The notes: generated by a model from the letters alone, not told the origin. DNA of 64,000 nucleotides from Dietzia lutea (GCF_003096075.1 NZ_CP015449.1:2783001-2847000); one strand, 5' to 3'; numbered from the stretch's first letter, positions 25,030 through 33,638 are shown. Translations and numbers: made by a program.

Positions 25030-25305
25030 TCAGACGCGCGGGTTCCCGGCGGGGCCGCCGGCGTTCGGACCCGTCCCGCGGGCGTCGTGTCGAACGTGGG
25101 CGGTGTGGTCCGGCTCGCGGCGCTTGAGGCCGGCGAGTCCGAGCAGACCGAGGAGGCCGGCCAGGCCCCACAGGCCCGTCTTGTCGCTCTCCTGCTCTTG
25201 GACCGTGTTGGTGGTCTGGGCGGTCTCGGGGGTCTGGGCGAACGCGGTCGCGGGCGCCAGGGCGAGGCCGGTGGCGATTGCGGCTGCTGCGATGGTCTTG
25301 CGCAT
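25030..25305 (-). CDS. WGxxGxxG-CTERM-type secreted membrane protein
   Basis: A 91-residue protein with a signal peptide (IATGLALAPATAFAQT) and a short Gln/Thr/Glu-rich linker. A second hydrophobic segment, GLWGLAGLLGLLGLAGLKRR, is of the WGxxGxxG-CTERM sorting type. A polar Gly/Asn/Pro tail follows. Family members are short Actinobacteria and Firmicutes envelope proteins of unknown role. It has its own strong terminator. Confidence 0.82.
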   Translation of the reverse strand: MRKTIAAAAIATGLALAPATAFAQTPETAQTTNTVQEQESDKTGLWGLAGLLGLLGLAGLKRREPDHTAHVRHDARGTGPNAGGPAGNPRV

Positions 25306-25810
25306 GATGGTGCCTTTCTGTCGATGGCCGACTAAGGCCTGACCTCCGGAGTGAGGTGCTTAGGTATCGGCCCGGTGAGCAGCGGGGTTACACCGGTAGA
25401 GCTCGCTAGGGTCCGGATGGAGCCGCCCACAGACTTTTCACAGCCGGAGCGCCCAAGTCGAGAGATCCACCACAACAGGCCCCTCCTCCGCACTCCCGTC
25501 AGCGAATGACCAACGCTTCAAAGGGTGCCCTCATCTTCGCCTTCCGCTTGGGACGCCTGATCGCACGGGAGCGCTACTGAACTGCGGTTACTGGCATTCC
25601 GCGACTGTCCGTCCGCGCAGGCGGCGTGATCTCAGAACCCCTCAACCGGGGCCGGTGACCGGATCGCAGTTGGGGGCACTGACGCCTAGCACCCTGAAGC
25701 GGACGTTGACCTCACGCGCCACTTTGATGAGAACCCGCTCGATTTTCCATTCCGCGCTCGGCGCTTATCGCTGGGCGCTGGCCGCCGCGGGGCCTCAGCG
25801 CGCCCCGGCA
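25306..25810. other. Intergenic, no gene recognised
   Basis: About 500 bases upstream of the WGxxGxxG gene carry no convincing coding sequence. The open frame from 25655 encodes a low-complexity peptide and runs through the repeat at 25811-25892, so I treat it as chance. Confidence 0.5.
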
Positions 25811-25892
25811 GGCAACGCCGAGGGGTCGCAAACGCCCACGTTTTCCCAGGTCGCCGCCGCCGAGAACCTGCACTTGCGACCACTCGGTGCGG
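25811..25892 (+). repeat. Dispersed palindromic repeat, copy 3
   Basis: It reads GCCGAGGGGTCGCAAACG, CACGTTTTCCCAGG, AGAACCTGCACTTGCGACC, with the GTCGCAA and TTGCGAC ends forming an inverted repeat. It is the best-preserved of the three copies in the window and lies about 100 bases before the NmrA-like gene. Confidence 0.72.
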
Positions 25893-25997
25893 CGCTACTC
25901 ACCACCAAGCGGACAGAACCGGTCCGCACCGGCTCGTAGCCTCACTCCACGAACGGGAAAACGCGCACACAAGAGCGCGCCAGGCAGAAGGGACCCC

Positions 25998-26867
25998 ATG
26001 GAGATCGCCGTCACCACCCCTCAGGGCAACGTGGGCCGCCACCTGACGCGCATGCTCATCCGCGCAGGGGTCAGGCCGGTGCTGCTCACCCGCCACCCGG
26101 ACCGGATCCCCGCCGACGTCGCCGAGCACGCCGAACCGAGGCAGGCCGACTCCCGCGACCCCGGCCAGGTCATCGCCGCCACGGCCGACGTCGACGCCCT
26201 CTACTGGGTCGACCCGCCCGCCGAGTCCCCCGATCCGCTGACCGACTACCGCCGCGCGACCGAGTCCATCGTCGCCGCGATAGAGGCGAACTGGATCGGC
26301 CGGGTCGTCTTCCAGAGCAGCGTCGGGGCGGAGAAGCGCCACGGCGCGGGCGAAATCGACGGTCTCGCGGACACCGAAGTCGCCCTTGACCAGTCCAACG
26401 CGGCCGTCACGCACCTGCGCTGCGACTACTTCTTCACCAACCTGCTGTTCGAGGTGGAGTCGCTGCGGGCCGGCCGGCTTCAGACCGTGCTGCCCCTCGA
26501 CGCGCCCATGAGCTGGGTCGCCCCGCGCGACATCGCGGAGGTCGTGGCGCTCACCCTGCTCGACACCGGGTGGCACGGCCGGCGCGTGCAGGGCGTCCAC
26601 GGCCCCGAGGACCTGTCGTGGGCCCAGGTCGCGAGAATCGTCACGGAAGAGCTGGGTCGCGAGGTCCGCGTCGAGCGCATCACCGATGAGCAGATGCGCG
26701 AGCGGCACCTCGGCGCGGGAATGCCGCCGGCCTGGGCGGACGCACTCCTCGGCATGTCGACCGGCCTGCGCGACGACTTCGTACCCGAACAGGCCCGCTC
26801 GATCGTCACCACCACCCCGACCAGACTCCGCAGCTGGGTCCGCGAGGAGCTCGCCCCGCTCGTGTAG
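25998..26867 (+). CDS. NmrA-like NAD(P)-binding protein
   Basis: A 289-residue atypical short-chain dehydrogenase of the NmrA/HSCARG class. The N-terminal nucleotide-binding loop is TPQGNVGRHLTRML, in place of the usual GATGxxG. DVDALYWVDPP and VVFQSSVGAEKRHG follow, and the catalytic Tyr is absent, as usual in this class. Such proteins bind NADP and act as redox sensors or reductases. The start is the ATG at 25998 with AGAAGGGA upstream. The last bases and stop region are tandemly duplicated just downstream (CTCGTGTAG and CACCGCCGGC occur twice, 26860-26905). Confidence 0.83.
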   Translation: MEIAVTTPQGNVGRHLTRMLIRAGVRPVLLTRHPDRIPADVAEHAEPRQADSRDPGQVIAATADVDALYWVDPPAESPDPLTDYRRATESIVAAIEANWIGRVVFQSSVGAEKRHGAGEIDGLADTEVALDQSNAAVTHLRCDYFFTNLLFEVESLRAGRLQTVLPLDAPMSWVAPRDIAEVVALTLLDTGWHGRRVQGVHGPEDLSWAQVARIVTEELGREVRVERITDEQMRERHLGAGMPPAWADALLGMSTGLRDDFVPEQARSIVTTTPTRLRSWVREELAPLV

Positions 26868-26997
26868 TCACCGCCGGCTGGCTCGCTCGTGTAGCCACCG
26901 CCGGCCGCCTGGACAGTGCCCGTGACCGAGCCCCTCGCTCGTGCCGTCCACCCCGTGCCGGTCACATCCGCGCCGCGACGGGGCACACGTGGGAAGG

Positions 26998-27151
26998 GGC
27001 GACGACGACGAGCGCCACCACCCCCGACCAACCCGCGAACCCAGAGTCCGCGAGACCGGCCGTGTCAGGCCGTGCTGGAACGGAGGCACCCTCCAAGGGC
27101 TGCCTTCGCTGCTAGCGTGACGAGTTCGCCCAAGTGAACGAGGAGTTCCGC
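26998..27151 (+). repeat. Intergenic block shared with 48.0 kb (and in part with 52.0 kb)
   Basis: The block starts CGACGACGACGAGC, CCACCACCCCCGACC and ends TAGCGTGACGA, GAGGAGTTCCGC. It is repeated at 48003-48157; the first 45 or so bases also occur at 52017-52077. It includes the leader and ribosome binding site of the 27153 gene, so the 48-kb copy is part of a duplicated gene. Confidence 0.7.
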
Positions 27152-27152
27152 C

Positions 27153-27635
27153 GTGCCCCTGATGTGCCCTGCTCGGCGGAGGTTCAACCTCGCGTTGGCG
27201 ATCGCCGCCGCGTCGACCGTCCTCGGATCCGCTGCTGCCGGCGCCGCCCCGGCCGACGCCGCACCCGCCGCGCCTGCTCCCGCGACCCGCGGCCTGCCCG
27301 GGAGCGTCACTGACGTGCTGGGCCCGGCCGACCCGGCCTTCTGGGACGCGGCCGTCCCCGGCACCAGGATCGCGACCCCGGTGGATCCCCGCGACGAGGT
27401 CATCTGCCTGACGGGCTTCGTCCCCAAGCTCAACTGCTGGACCAAGGAGAGGGACGTGCTCGCCGCGACGATGCGCCCACTCGCCCATGTCGACATCCCC
27501 ATGATCGGCGGGCCGCCGCTGCGCATCTGGGTGGATCTCCCGCGGTGGGGCGACGGCTCCACCGGCGAAGAACCCATCAGCGAGTGGACCACCGACGCGA
27601 TCCTCTGGTGGCTCTACGGGCGTTCGCCGTCGTAG
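27153..27635 (+). CDS. Small secreted protein, intact member of a duplicated pair
   Basis: A 160-residue exported protein starting with GTG after GAGGAG. The signal peptide is FNLALAIAAASTVLGSAAAG followed by an Ala/Pro-rich stretch. The mature region has two cysteines (VICLTGFVPKLNCW) and ends GEEPISEWTTDAILWWLYGR. There is no known family; the conserved Trp-rich end suggests a small folded domain. A copy lacking 381 bases, including the start and most of the protein, lies at 48161-48262. Confidence 0.72.
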   Translation: MPLMCPARRRFNLALAIAAASTVLGSAAAGAAPADAAPAAPAPATRGLPGSVTDVLGPADPAFWDAAVPGTRIATPVDPRDEVICLTGFVPKLNCWTKERDVLAATMRPLAHVDIPMIGGPPLRIWVDLPRWGDGSTGEEPISEWTTDAILWWLYGRSPS

Positions 27636-27677
27636 CGCGCGACGTTCACTCCACACTGGGGCGAGGGACCTGCGGAC

Positions 27678-27850
27678 TCACCCCGTCCGACGCCGCCCGG
27701 CCAGCTTGTGCCGGTCCGATTCGTTCATGCCACCCCAGACGCCGTAGAGCTCGCCGCCCTCGATCGCGAACCCCCTGCAGGCCCCGAGACCTGGCAGCTG
27801 GCGCAGATCGCCGTGGCGGCATTCTCCTTGCAACGGCGCACACTCTCGCG
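27678..27850 (-). pseudogene. whiB-like gene remnant (3' half, frameshifted)
   Basis: The last 55 or so codons of a whiB gene can be read in two frames. ATAICASCQV occurs in one and, after a 1- or 2-base shift, FAIEGGELYGVWGGMNESD up to a stop that matches the end of the intact gene at 21403. The 5' half with the first cysteine and the start is missing. The DNA still aligns with the intact whiB (for example CCCCAGACGCCGTAGAGCT in both), so the loss is fairly recent. Confidence 0.82.
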
Positions 27851-27877
27851 GTCACACCCGTTCACGACACAGGGGAG

Positions 27878-28945
27878 TCACGCGGTGAGATCGACAAGAG
27901 GGGCGAGATCCGTCCGGTGCGCGTCCGGAGTGCCGAGCGCCAGCTGGTCAGATTTCGCCCTCTTGAGCCTGGTATGGACCCAGTGCTCCCATGTCATGGC
28001 GATTCCGCCGTGCAACTGCAGCGCTTCCTCGGCGGCACGGACCGCGATGTCGGAGCACCACGATCCCGCGACGGCTTGAGCTATGCGCGCCTCATCGTCG
28101 TCTTCTGCGAGGCTTGCGGCGGCGTGACGCGCCGCGGCCTGCGCCTGGACGACCTGCAGGTAGAGGTCGGCCAAGCGGTGCTTGATCGACTGAAACGACC
28201 CGATAGGCCGCGCGAACTGCACGCGGGTGCGGGTGTACTCGACGGTCCGCTGCAGGCATTCCCTGGCGAGGCCCACCTGCTCGGAGGCCATCAGCGCGGT
28301 CCCGGCAGCGAGTGCAGCATCGACGGCCTCCACCGCGGCGTCACCGGAGGCGAGGGGGTGGCCTTCCGCCCGTACAGCCACGCGGGCGAGCGGCCTGCTC
28401 ATGTCAAGTGACGTGAGTTGCTCGACGTCCACATCGACGCGGCGAAGAAGGTTCAGCGAGACGGTCCCGTCACCGGAATCCACCGGAAGAAGGAAGTAGT
28501 CCGCCTCCATAGCTCCGGCTACCGGCTCGATCACGGACTCCCCGGTCGGCCACGCACCCCGGCGGGCGGTCCACGGAACCAGCAGAGCGGCCGTCGCCCG
28601 TCCCTCGGCCAGTTCCGACAGGATCCCGCGGTCCCCTACACGAAGGAGGCACGTCGTCGCGATCACAGCACTCGTCAGGAACGGAACGGGAGCTACCGTG
28701 CGCCCCAGCTCCTCGAGCACTGTCGCCGCTTCGCGCGGGCCCGCACCGGATCCTCCGAGCTCCTCTGGAATGAGGAGGCCAGCCAACCCCACCTGATCTG
28801 AGAGAGCCCTCCGCAGCGGGGAGGTGTCCGTGTCAGGGTCGTCGTAGATCCTGCTCACGAAGTCGTCGTCGATAAAGCGGTCGAGCGTCGAGCGGACACT
28901 GTCCCGGAGTGCCTCTTCCACGTCGCTGTACAGCAGATCGGTCAT
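27878..28945 (-). CDS. Acyl-CoA dehydrogenase, small (non-catalytic-type) subunit
   Basis: A 355-residue acyl-CoA dehydrogenase-family protein (FadE-like). It has the N-terminal helical domain with GLAGLLIPEELGGSG, the C-terminal flavin-side helices with VQFARPIGSFQSIKHRLADL, and ALQLHGGIAMTWEHWVHTRL. It lacks the usual Y-E-G-T-S-E segment with the catalytic Glu. In actinobacteria such shortened chains pair with a full chain as alpha2beta2 enzymes, as in the steroid-degradation FadE pairs. The next gene upstream (28942-30111) overlaps by four bases and is the obvious partner. It probably oxidises a bulky or branched acyl-CoA. Confidence 0.88.
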   Translation of the reverse strand: MTDLLYSDVEEALRDSVRSTLDRFIDDDFVSRIYDDPDTDTSPLRRALSDQVGLAGLLIPEELGGSGAGPREAATVLEELGRTVAPVPFLTSAVIATTCLLRVGDRGILSELAEGRATAALLVPWTARRGAWPTGESVIEPVAGAMEADYFLLPVDSGDGTVSLNLLRRVDVDVEQLTSLDMSRPLARVAVRAEGHPLASGDAAVEAVDAALAAGTALMASEQVGLARECLQRTVEYTRTRVQFARPIGSFQSIKHRLADLYLQVVQAQAAARHAAASLAEDDDEARIAQAVAGSWCSDIAVRAAEEALQLHGGIAMTWEHWVHTRLKRAKSDQLALGTPDAHRTDLAPLVDLTA

Positions 28946-30111
28946 CGGGGAACTTCCTTGAACGGGATGCCCTTGTCAGGGCGGTGGTCAGCGGGGAGCC
29001 CGAGCACACGCTCGGCGACGACGTTGCGCATGATCTCGCTCGTCCCTCCCTCGATGGAGTTGCCTTTCGCTCGCAGATACCGGAAGCCGGGTCCGCGGCC
29101 GAGGAACGAGGGCCGCTCCGTGCGGGTCATGGTCCAGTCGTCGTACAACAAGCCTTCTTCGGGCGCGAGCTCGAGCGCGAGTCCGCTGATCTCCTGAGCC
29201 TGTCGGGCGAACGCGAGTTTCATCGCGGAGCTCTCCGGTCCGGGAACCCCCGCCTCGAGCTGCTGGCGGAGCCGAACCCCGGCGAGTCTCGTCACCTCCG
29301 TCTCAACCCACCAGGCGAGCAGTTCCGCCTGAGCGCCAGGTGTGCGGACCGAGGGATCACGACGCCAGCGGTCGGCGACGACCCCGATCTGGCCGGCTTC
29401 GCGCGCGGCACCGGCGCCGATCGCGACGCGCTCGTTGTTCAGTGTGGCCGTCGCGACCTTCCACCCCTGGCCGACGTCTCCGATCCTGTCACTGTTCGGA
29501 ACCCGGACACCGGACAGGAAGACCTCGTTGAACTCTGCCTCTCCGGTGATCTGTCGAAGGGGTCGGACCTCGACACCCGGGTCGCTCATGTCCACGACGA
29601 AGTACGTGAGTCCGGCGTGCTTCGGGACCGAGGAGTCCGTGCGCGCGACGAGTATCGCCCGCTGCGCATGGTGCGCGCCCGAGGTCCAGACTTTCTGCCC
29701 GTCGACGATCCACGTATCGCCGTCCAGCCTGGCCCTGGTGGCGACGGCCGCGAGATCCGAACCCGCGCCGGGCTCGCTGAACAACTGGCACCAGATGTCC
29801 TCGCAGGTGTAGATCCGGCGGAGGTACCGCTCCTGCTGGTCGGCGTCGCCGAAGGCGAGCAGCGTCGGAGCCGCCATCCCCATGCCGATGGAGTTCCGGC
29901 CGACATCGGGTGCGGGTGCGCCGGCCGCGGCCAAGAGGGCATCCACTCGCTCCTGCTCACCGCGCGATACCCCCAGGCCGCCCCTGCCGCGGGGGAAGTG
30001 CACCCACGCGAGTCCCGCATCGAACCGGGCCCCGAGGAACTCGGCCTTGTCGGTGGTGGCCGGGTCATAGTGGGACAGTAGGTCGCGGACCTTGTCGTCA
30101 AGCTCCGGCAT
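28942..30111 (-). CDS. Acyl-CoA dehydrogenase, catalytic-type subunit
   Basis: A 389-residue FadE-type flavoenzyme. Visible are LFSEPGAGSDLA (flavin/substrate loop), VDGQKVWTSGAHHA, LTGEAEF-like QITGEAEFNEVFL, and the C-terminal GNSIEGGTSEIMRNVVAERV, whose Glu is a candidate catalytic base. It catalyses alpha,beta-dehydrogenation of an acyl-CoA with electrons passed to ETF. Coupled on both sides: it overlaps the small subunit gene by four bases and the upstream dehydrogenase gene by 14 bases. Central gene of the catabolic island. Confidence 0.92.
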   Translation of the reverse strand: MPELDDKVRDLLSHYDPATTDKAEFLGARFDAGLAWVHFPRGRGGLGVSRGEQERVDALLAAAGAPAPDVGRNSIGMGMAAPTLLAFGDADQQERYLRRIYTCEDIWCQLFSEPGAGSDLAAVATRARLDGDTWIVDGQKVWTSGAHHAQRAILVARTDSSVPKHAGLTYFVVDMSDPGVEVRPLRQITGEAEFNEVFLSGVRVPNSDRIGDVGQGWKVATATLNNERVAIGAGAAREAGQIGVVADRWRRDPSVRTPGAQAELLAWWVETEVTRLAGVRLRQQLEAGVPGPESSAMKLAFARQAQEISGLALELAPEEGLLYDDWTMTRTERPSFLGRGPGFRYLRAKGNSIEGGTSEIMRNVVAERVLGLPADHRPDKGIPFKEVPR

Positions 30112-31321
30112 GGCTTCTCACCTTCCTGATCTCGTTCCGGGCGAGTGCGTTCTTGTGGACTTCGTCCGGTCCGTCGGCCAGGCGCAGAGTACGGACCTGG
30201 GCGAACCATGCCGCCACGGGGAAGTCCTGGCTCACGCCTCCGGCACCGTGGATCTGCACGGCCTTGTCGAGGATCCACTCCACGGTGGCCGGTGCGGCGA
30301 TCTTGATCGCCTGGATCTCCGTGTGTGCACCCTTGTTGCCGACGGTGTCCATCAGCCATGCGGCCTTGAGCGTGAGCAGTCGGATCTGTTCGATCCGCAC
30401 CCGGGACTCGGCGATCCAGTCACGGACGACGCCCTGATCGGCCAGCGGCTTACCGAACGCTTCCCGGCCGGAGGCACGCGTGACCATCAGTTCGAGGCTG
30501 CGTTCCGCGATACCGATGAGTCGCATGCAGTGATGGATGCGCCCGGGGCCGAGTCGGGCCTGGGCGATCGCGAACCCGTCACCTTCCCGGGAGATCATGT
30601 TCTCCGCCGGCACGCGGGCGTCGGTGAAAACGATCTCGGCGTGCCCACCGTGGTCCCGGTGGTCGTAGCCGAAGACCTTCATCCCTCGGCGGATGTCCAC
30701 GCCTGGTGTCTCCCGCGGGACGATGATCATCGACTGCTGGCGATGCCGGTCGGCATCCGGATCGCTCTTCCCCATCACGATGAGAAGTCGGGCATTCGGG
30801 TCCATCGCGCCGGAGATGTACCACTTGCGGCCGTTGATGACGTAGTGGTCCGCGTCCCGGACGATCGAGGTCTCCACGTTCGTCGCATCAGAACTGGCGA
30901 CTGCCGGTTCAGTCATCGCGAAGGCCGACCGGATCGAGCCGTCGAGCAGCGGATCGAGCCACTCCTTCTTCTGCTCAGGAGTGCCGAACATGTGCAGCAC
31001 TTCCATGTTGCCCGTATCCGGTGCCGCGCAGTTGGTCGCGAGCGGAGCGATGTGCGGGCTCCGGCCGAGGATTTCGCACAGCGGCGCATACTGGAGATTC
31101 GTCAGTCCGGCACCGGACTCCCCCGGAAGAAAGAGGTTCCACAGTCCCTGGCGTCGGGCCTCCTCTTTGAGGTCCTCGATGATCGGCGGTGGGTTCCAAC
31201 TGTCCGGCGAGCTGTCCAGCTGCTCCTCGAATATCCTCTCCGCCGGATAGACATGGGTCTCCATGAAGGTGGTCAATCGCTCTCTCAGTTCGAGCGTGGT
31301 CGGATCGAAGTCGAAGTCCAT
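30098..31321 (-). CDS. Acyl-CoA dehydrogenase, ACAD11-like
   Basis: A 407-residue acyl-CoA dehydrogenase. Motifs: AMTEPAVASSDATN, INGRKWYISGAMDP, GGHAEIVFTDARVP, GREAFGKPLADQG and the C-terminal RTLRLADGPDEVHKNALAR, typical of the ACAD10/11-like branch. I chose the ATG at 31321 because AGGAG lies 8 bases upstream; the ORF extends 14 codons further without support. It is the first of three overlapping dehydrogenase genes transcribed leftward. The likely reaction is acyl-CoA to enoyl-CoA; chain specificity is unknown. Confidence 0.92.
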   Translation of the reverse strand: MDFDFDPTTLELRERLTTFMETHVYPAERIFEEQLDSSPDSWNPPPIIEDLKEEARRQGLWNLFLPGESGAGLTNLQYAPLCEILGRSPHIAPLATNCAAPDTGNMEVLHMFGTPEQKKEWLDPLLDGSIRSAFAMTEPAVASSDATNVETSIVRDADHYVINGRKWYISGAMDPNARLLIVMGKSDPDADRHRQQSMIIVPRETPGVDIRRGMKVFGYDHRDHGGHAEIVFTDARVPAENMISREGDGFAIAQARLGPGRIHHCMRLIGIAERSLELMVTRASGREAFGKPLADQGVVRDWIAESRVRIEQIRLLTLKAAWLMDTVGNKGAHTEIQAIKIAAPATVEWILDKAVQIHGAGGVSQDFPVAAWFAQVRTLRLADGPDEVHKNALARNEIRKVRSHAGA

Positions 31322-31405
31322 GTCGCTTCTCCTGATGTCGGGGGCAGTACTTCTCTGACTCACCGGTGGGGCACCGCGCTCGGCTGGGCTGCGCCCCGGT
31401 GACGG

Positions 31406-32224
31406 TCAGTGCTCCGCGAGGGTGCGGGCGTACCGCTGCATGCCGCGAATCCACCGATCCGGGTCCTCGGTCTTGCGTCTGGCGAACTCGCGGACCTCGG
31501 GGTGCGGCAGGATCAGGAACCTCTCTTCCGAGATCGCGACCAGCACGTCCTCGGCCACAGTGCGCGGGTCGAGGACGACGCCTGCGCCGGTGACCGCACG
31601 GGCTGCCTGGCCGCCGCCCGGGGCATCCTCCTGCAGACCTCCGTTGAGCAGGTCCGTGTCCACTCCCATCGGGCAGAGGCAGCTCACGCCGATACCCTTG
31701 TCGCCATAGGTGACGGCCATCCACTCGGCGAACGCCACGGCGCCATGCTTGGTCACCGAGTACACAACCGATCCGATCTGCGTGAGCAGACCCGCCGCGG
31801 AGGCGGTGGACACGAAATACCCGTTGCCGCGCTCGAGCCAGCCCGGCACCATCACGCGCGCGGCACGGACGTGCGCTAACAGATTGACCTCGAGTCCCAG
31901 ACGCCACTGGTCCTCATCGGCTGCCAGACCCGCCGCTTCACCCACACCCGCGTTCGCCACGAAGATGTCCACCGGCCCGAGCTCACGCTCGGCGACCGCC
32001 ACCATCTCCGCGATCGTCCCGGGGTCCGCGGCATCGCCCGCCACCGCGGCGACGGTTCCGACGCCGGCGACCTGCTCCAGTCGCCCGGCGGTCGCGTGCA
32101 CCTTGTCGTCGTCGATATCCGAGACCAGTACGCGGGCACCGGCCTCCAGAAACTGATGCGCCAGTGCCGCCCCTATGCCCCCTGCGGCACCGGTGACGAT
32201 GGCGACCTTGTCCCGGACCTCCAT
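31406..32224 (-). CDS. Short-chain dehydrogenase/reductase
   Basis: A 272-residue classical SDR. The cofactor loop is VTGAAGGIGAALAHQF, followed by DIDDD (acidic residue favouring NAD), FVANAGVG, and the catalytic STASAAG...YSVTK tyrosine-lysine pair. The C-terminal region is variable. Such enzymes oxidise 3-hydroxyacyl-CoAs or alcohols. It lies 84 bases before the ACAD11-like gene and 25 bases after the next SDR on the same strand, consistent with one operon. Confidence 0.92.
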   Translation of the reverse strand: MEVRDKVAIVTGAAGGIGAALAHQFLEAGARVLVSDIDDDKVHATAGRLEQVAGVGTVAAVAGDAADPGTIAEMVAVAERELGPVDIFVANAGVGEAAGLAADEDQWRLGLEVNLLAHVRAARVMVPGWLERGNGYFVSTASAAGLLTQIGSVVYSVTKHGAVAFAEWMAVTYGDKGIGVSCLCPMGVDTDLLNGGLQEDAPGGGQAARAVTGAGVVLDPRTVAEDVLVAISEERFLILPHPEVREFARRKTEDPDRWIRGMQRYARTLAEH

Positions 32225-32249
32225 GAGTTCCTCCCGTCAGCCGATCGGC

Positions 32250-33014
32250 TCAATCGCACGGCGAGCCGGCGACGTAGATGACCTGCCCCGTCACGAAGCC
32301 CGCGCCTTCGCTGGCGAGGAACGAGGCGGTGTGGGCGATGTCTTCCGGCTTTCCCGTCCGGGCCACGGCGGCCTTACCCGCGGCCGCCTTCTTCAGCTGT
32401 TCGAACTCGACACCGATCCGCTCGGCCGTCTCTGCCGTCATCTCGGTTTCGATGAACCCGGGGGCGATCGCGTTGGCGGTGACCCCGAACTTGCCGAGCT
32501 CGATGGCGAGCGTCTTGGTGAAGCCCTGCATTCCGGCTTTCGCCGCGGAGTAATTGACCTGACCCCTGTTTCCCTGCGCGGAGGTCGACGAGAGATTGAC
32601 GATGCGGCCGAACTTCTCCCGGGTCATGTACGCCTGGCAGGCCTTGGTCATGAGGAAGGCGCCGCGGAGATGGACGTTCATCACGGCGTCCCATTCCGAT
32701 ACGTCCATTTTGAACAGGAGGTTGTCGCGGATGATCCCGGCGTTGTTGACGAGGACGGTCGGCGCGCCCAACTCCTCGGCGACCCGCTCGACCGCGGCGT
32801 CCACCTGGGCAGGGTCGGTGACGTCCGCTCCCACGCCGAGGGCTTCTCCGCCGTCGACAGAGATCCTTTCCGCGACGGCGCGGCAGGCGTCCTCGTCCAG
32901 GTCGAGCACCGCCACCGCCATCCCGTCCGCCGCCAGTCGTGTGGCGATTCCGGCGCCGATACCCCTGGCGCCTCCGGTGACGATCGCGACTCGACGGCCC
33001 TGTTCAGGGTTCAT
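32250..33014 (-). CDS. FabG-like 3-oxoacyl reductase / 3-hydroxyacyl-CoA dehydrogenase (SDR)
   Basis: A 254-residue SDR close to FabG: VTGGARGIGAGIATRL, VLVNNAGIIRD, NLSSTSAQGNRGQVNYSAAK with the catalytic Tyr/Lys, and APGFIETEMT. It probably handles the 3-hydroxy/3-oxoacyl-CoA step of the pathway. The start is the ATG at 33014 with GAGGAGAAG upstream. It is the first gene of the leftward catabolic operon and diverges from the MaoC gene across a TGAATCCGGGTTCA site. Confidence 0.92.
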   Translation of the reverse strand: MNPEQGRRVAIVTGGARGIGAGIATRLAADGMAVAVLDLDEDACRAVAERISVDGGEALGVGADVTDPAQVDAAVERVAEELGAPTVLVNNAGIIRDNLLFKMDVSEWDAVMNVHLRGAFLMTKACQAYMTREKFGRIVNLSSTSAQGNRGQVNYSAAKAGMQGFTKTLAIELGKFGVTANAIAPGFIETEMTAETAERIGVEFEQLKKAAAGKAAVARTGKPEDIAHTASFLASEGAGFVTGQVIYVAGSPCD

Positions 33015-33056
33015 GCTTCTCCTCGGGTGTGCGGGTGAGCTGGACCACACCATAAT

Positions 33057-33070
33057 TGAATCCGGGTTCA
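33057..33070. promoter_or_regulatory. Operator-like site, motif TGAAYCCGGRTTCA (copy 1)
   Basis: TGAATCCGGGTTCA is a near-perfect inverted repeat between the divergent SDR (33014) and MaoC (33119) starts. The same motif occurs twice at 36196-36232, before another divergent pair. This is probably the binding site of the TetR regulator encoded at 37095-37784; that assignment is an inference. Confidence 0.65.
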
Positions 33071-33118
33071 GTTTCAAGTAACTTCGCAACGGAGACCCCG
33101 ACCGCGAGGAGTTCTGCC

Positions 33119-33586
33119 ATGGCAAGCCCACAGCACCGTCCGTCGTCCGTTGAGGACCTTGAGAATCTCGTGGACGTGGAGATCGGCCCGACCGGCTGGC
33201 ACGAGGTCGACCAGGCTGCGATCAACACCTTCGCCGACGTCACGGGCGATCACCAGTGGATCCACGTCGACCGGGAGAAGGCGGCACAGAGCCCCTTCGG
33301 CACCACCATCGCCCACGGCCTCTACAGCCTCTCGCGGACGCCCGCCCTTCTGCAGGAACTGCTGGCCGTCAACGGATTCGCGCACGCCCTCAACTACGGC
33401 TACGACCGTGTGCGGTTCATCCACCCGCTGCCGGTCGGTTCGCGGCTCCGGCTGCGGGCCCAGCTGACCACGGTGGACGAGGTCGCACCCGGCCAGGTGC
33501 AGGTCGTCATCAAGCTCACGGTCGAGGGCGAGGGCATCGACAAGCCCATCCTCGTCGCCGACTCGATCAGTCGCTTCGGCAACTGA
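33119..33586 (+). CDS. MaoC-like (R)-enoyl-CoA hydratase
   Basis: A 155-residue hot-dog protein with the hydratase-2 motif TFADVTGDHQWIHVDREKA, carrying the Asp/His catalytic dyad, then FGTTIAHGLYSLS. It adds water to a trans-2-enoyl-CoA. The length equals a single-domain MaoC. I chose the ATG at 33119 because GAGGAG lies upstream. It is the only rightward gene in this part of the island and is divergent from the SDR operon, sharing the putative operator. Confidence 0.93.
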   Translation: MASPQHRPSSVEDLENLVDVEIGPTGWHEVDQAAINTFADVTGDHQWIHVDREKAAQSPFGTTIAHGLYSLSRTPALLQELLAVNGFAHALNYGYDRVRFIHPLPVGSRLRLRAQLTTVDEVAPGQVQVVIKLTVEGEGIDKPILVADSISRFGN

Positions 33587-33591
33587 CCACG

Positions 33592-33625
33592 CTCCGGTGT
33601 CCGCGGGCGCCCGTGGACACCGGAG
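33592..33625. terminator. Bidirectional terminator
   Basis: CTCCGGTGTCC (33592-33602) and GGACACCGGAG (33615-33625) form a perfect 11-base stem between the convergent MaoC and thioesterase genes. Confidence 0.82.
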
Positions 33626-33638
33626 GATGCCGACCGGG

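Noticed and set aside
25655-25939. 94-codon plus-strand frame
   Set aside because: It runs through a dispersed repeat and has no ribosome binding site or family match.
27545-28411. 288-codon plus-strand frame
   Set aside because: It overlaps the end of the secreted gene, the whiB remnant and the acyl-CoA dehydrogenase on the other strand; no family match.
28909-30081. 390-codon plus-strand frame
   Set aside because: It is antisense to an acyl-CoA dehydrogenase with complete motifs.
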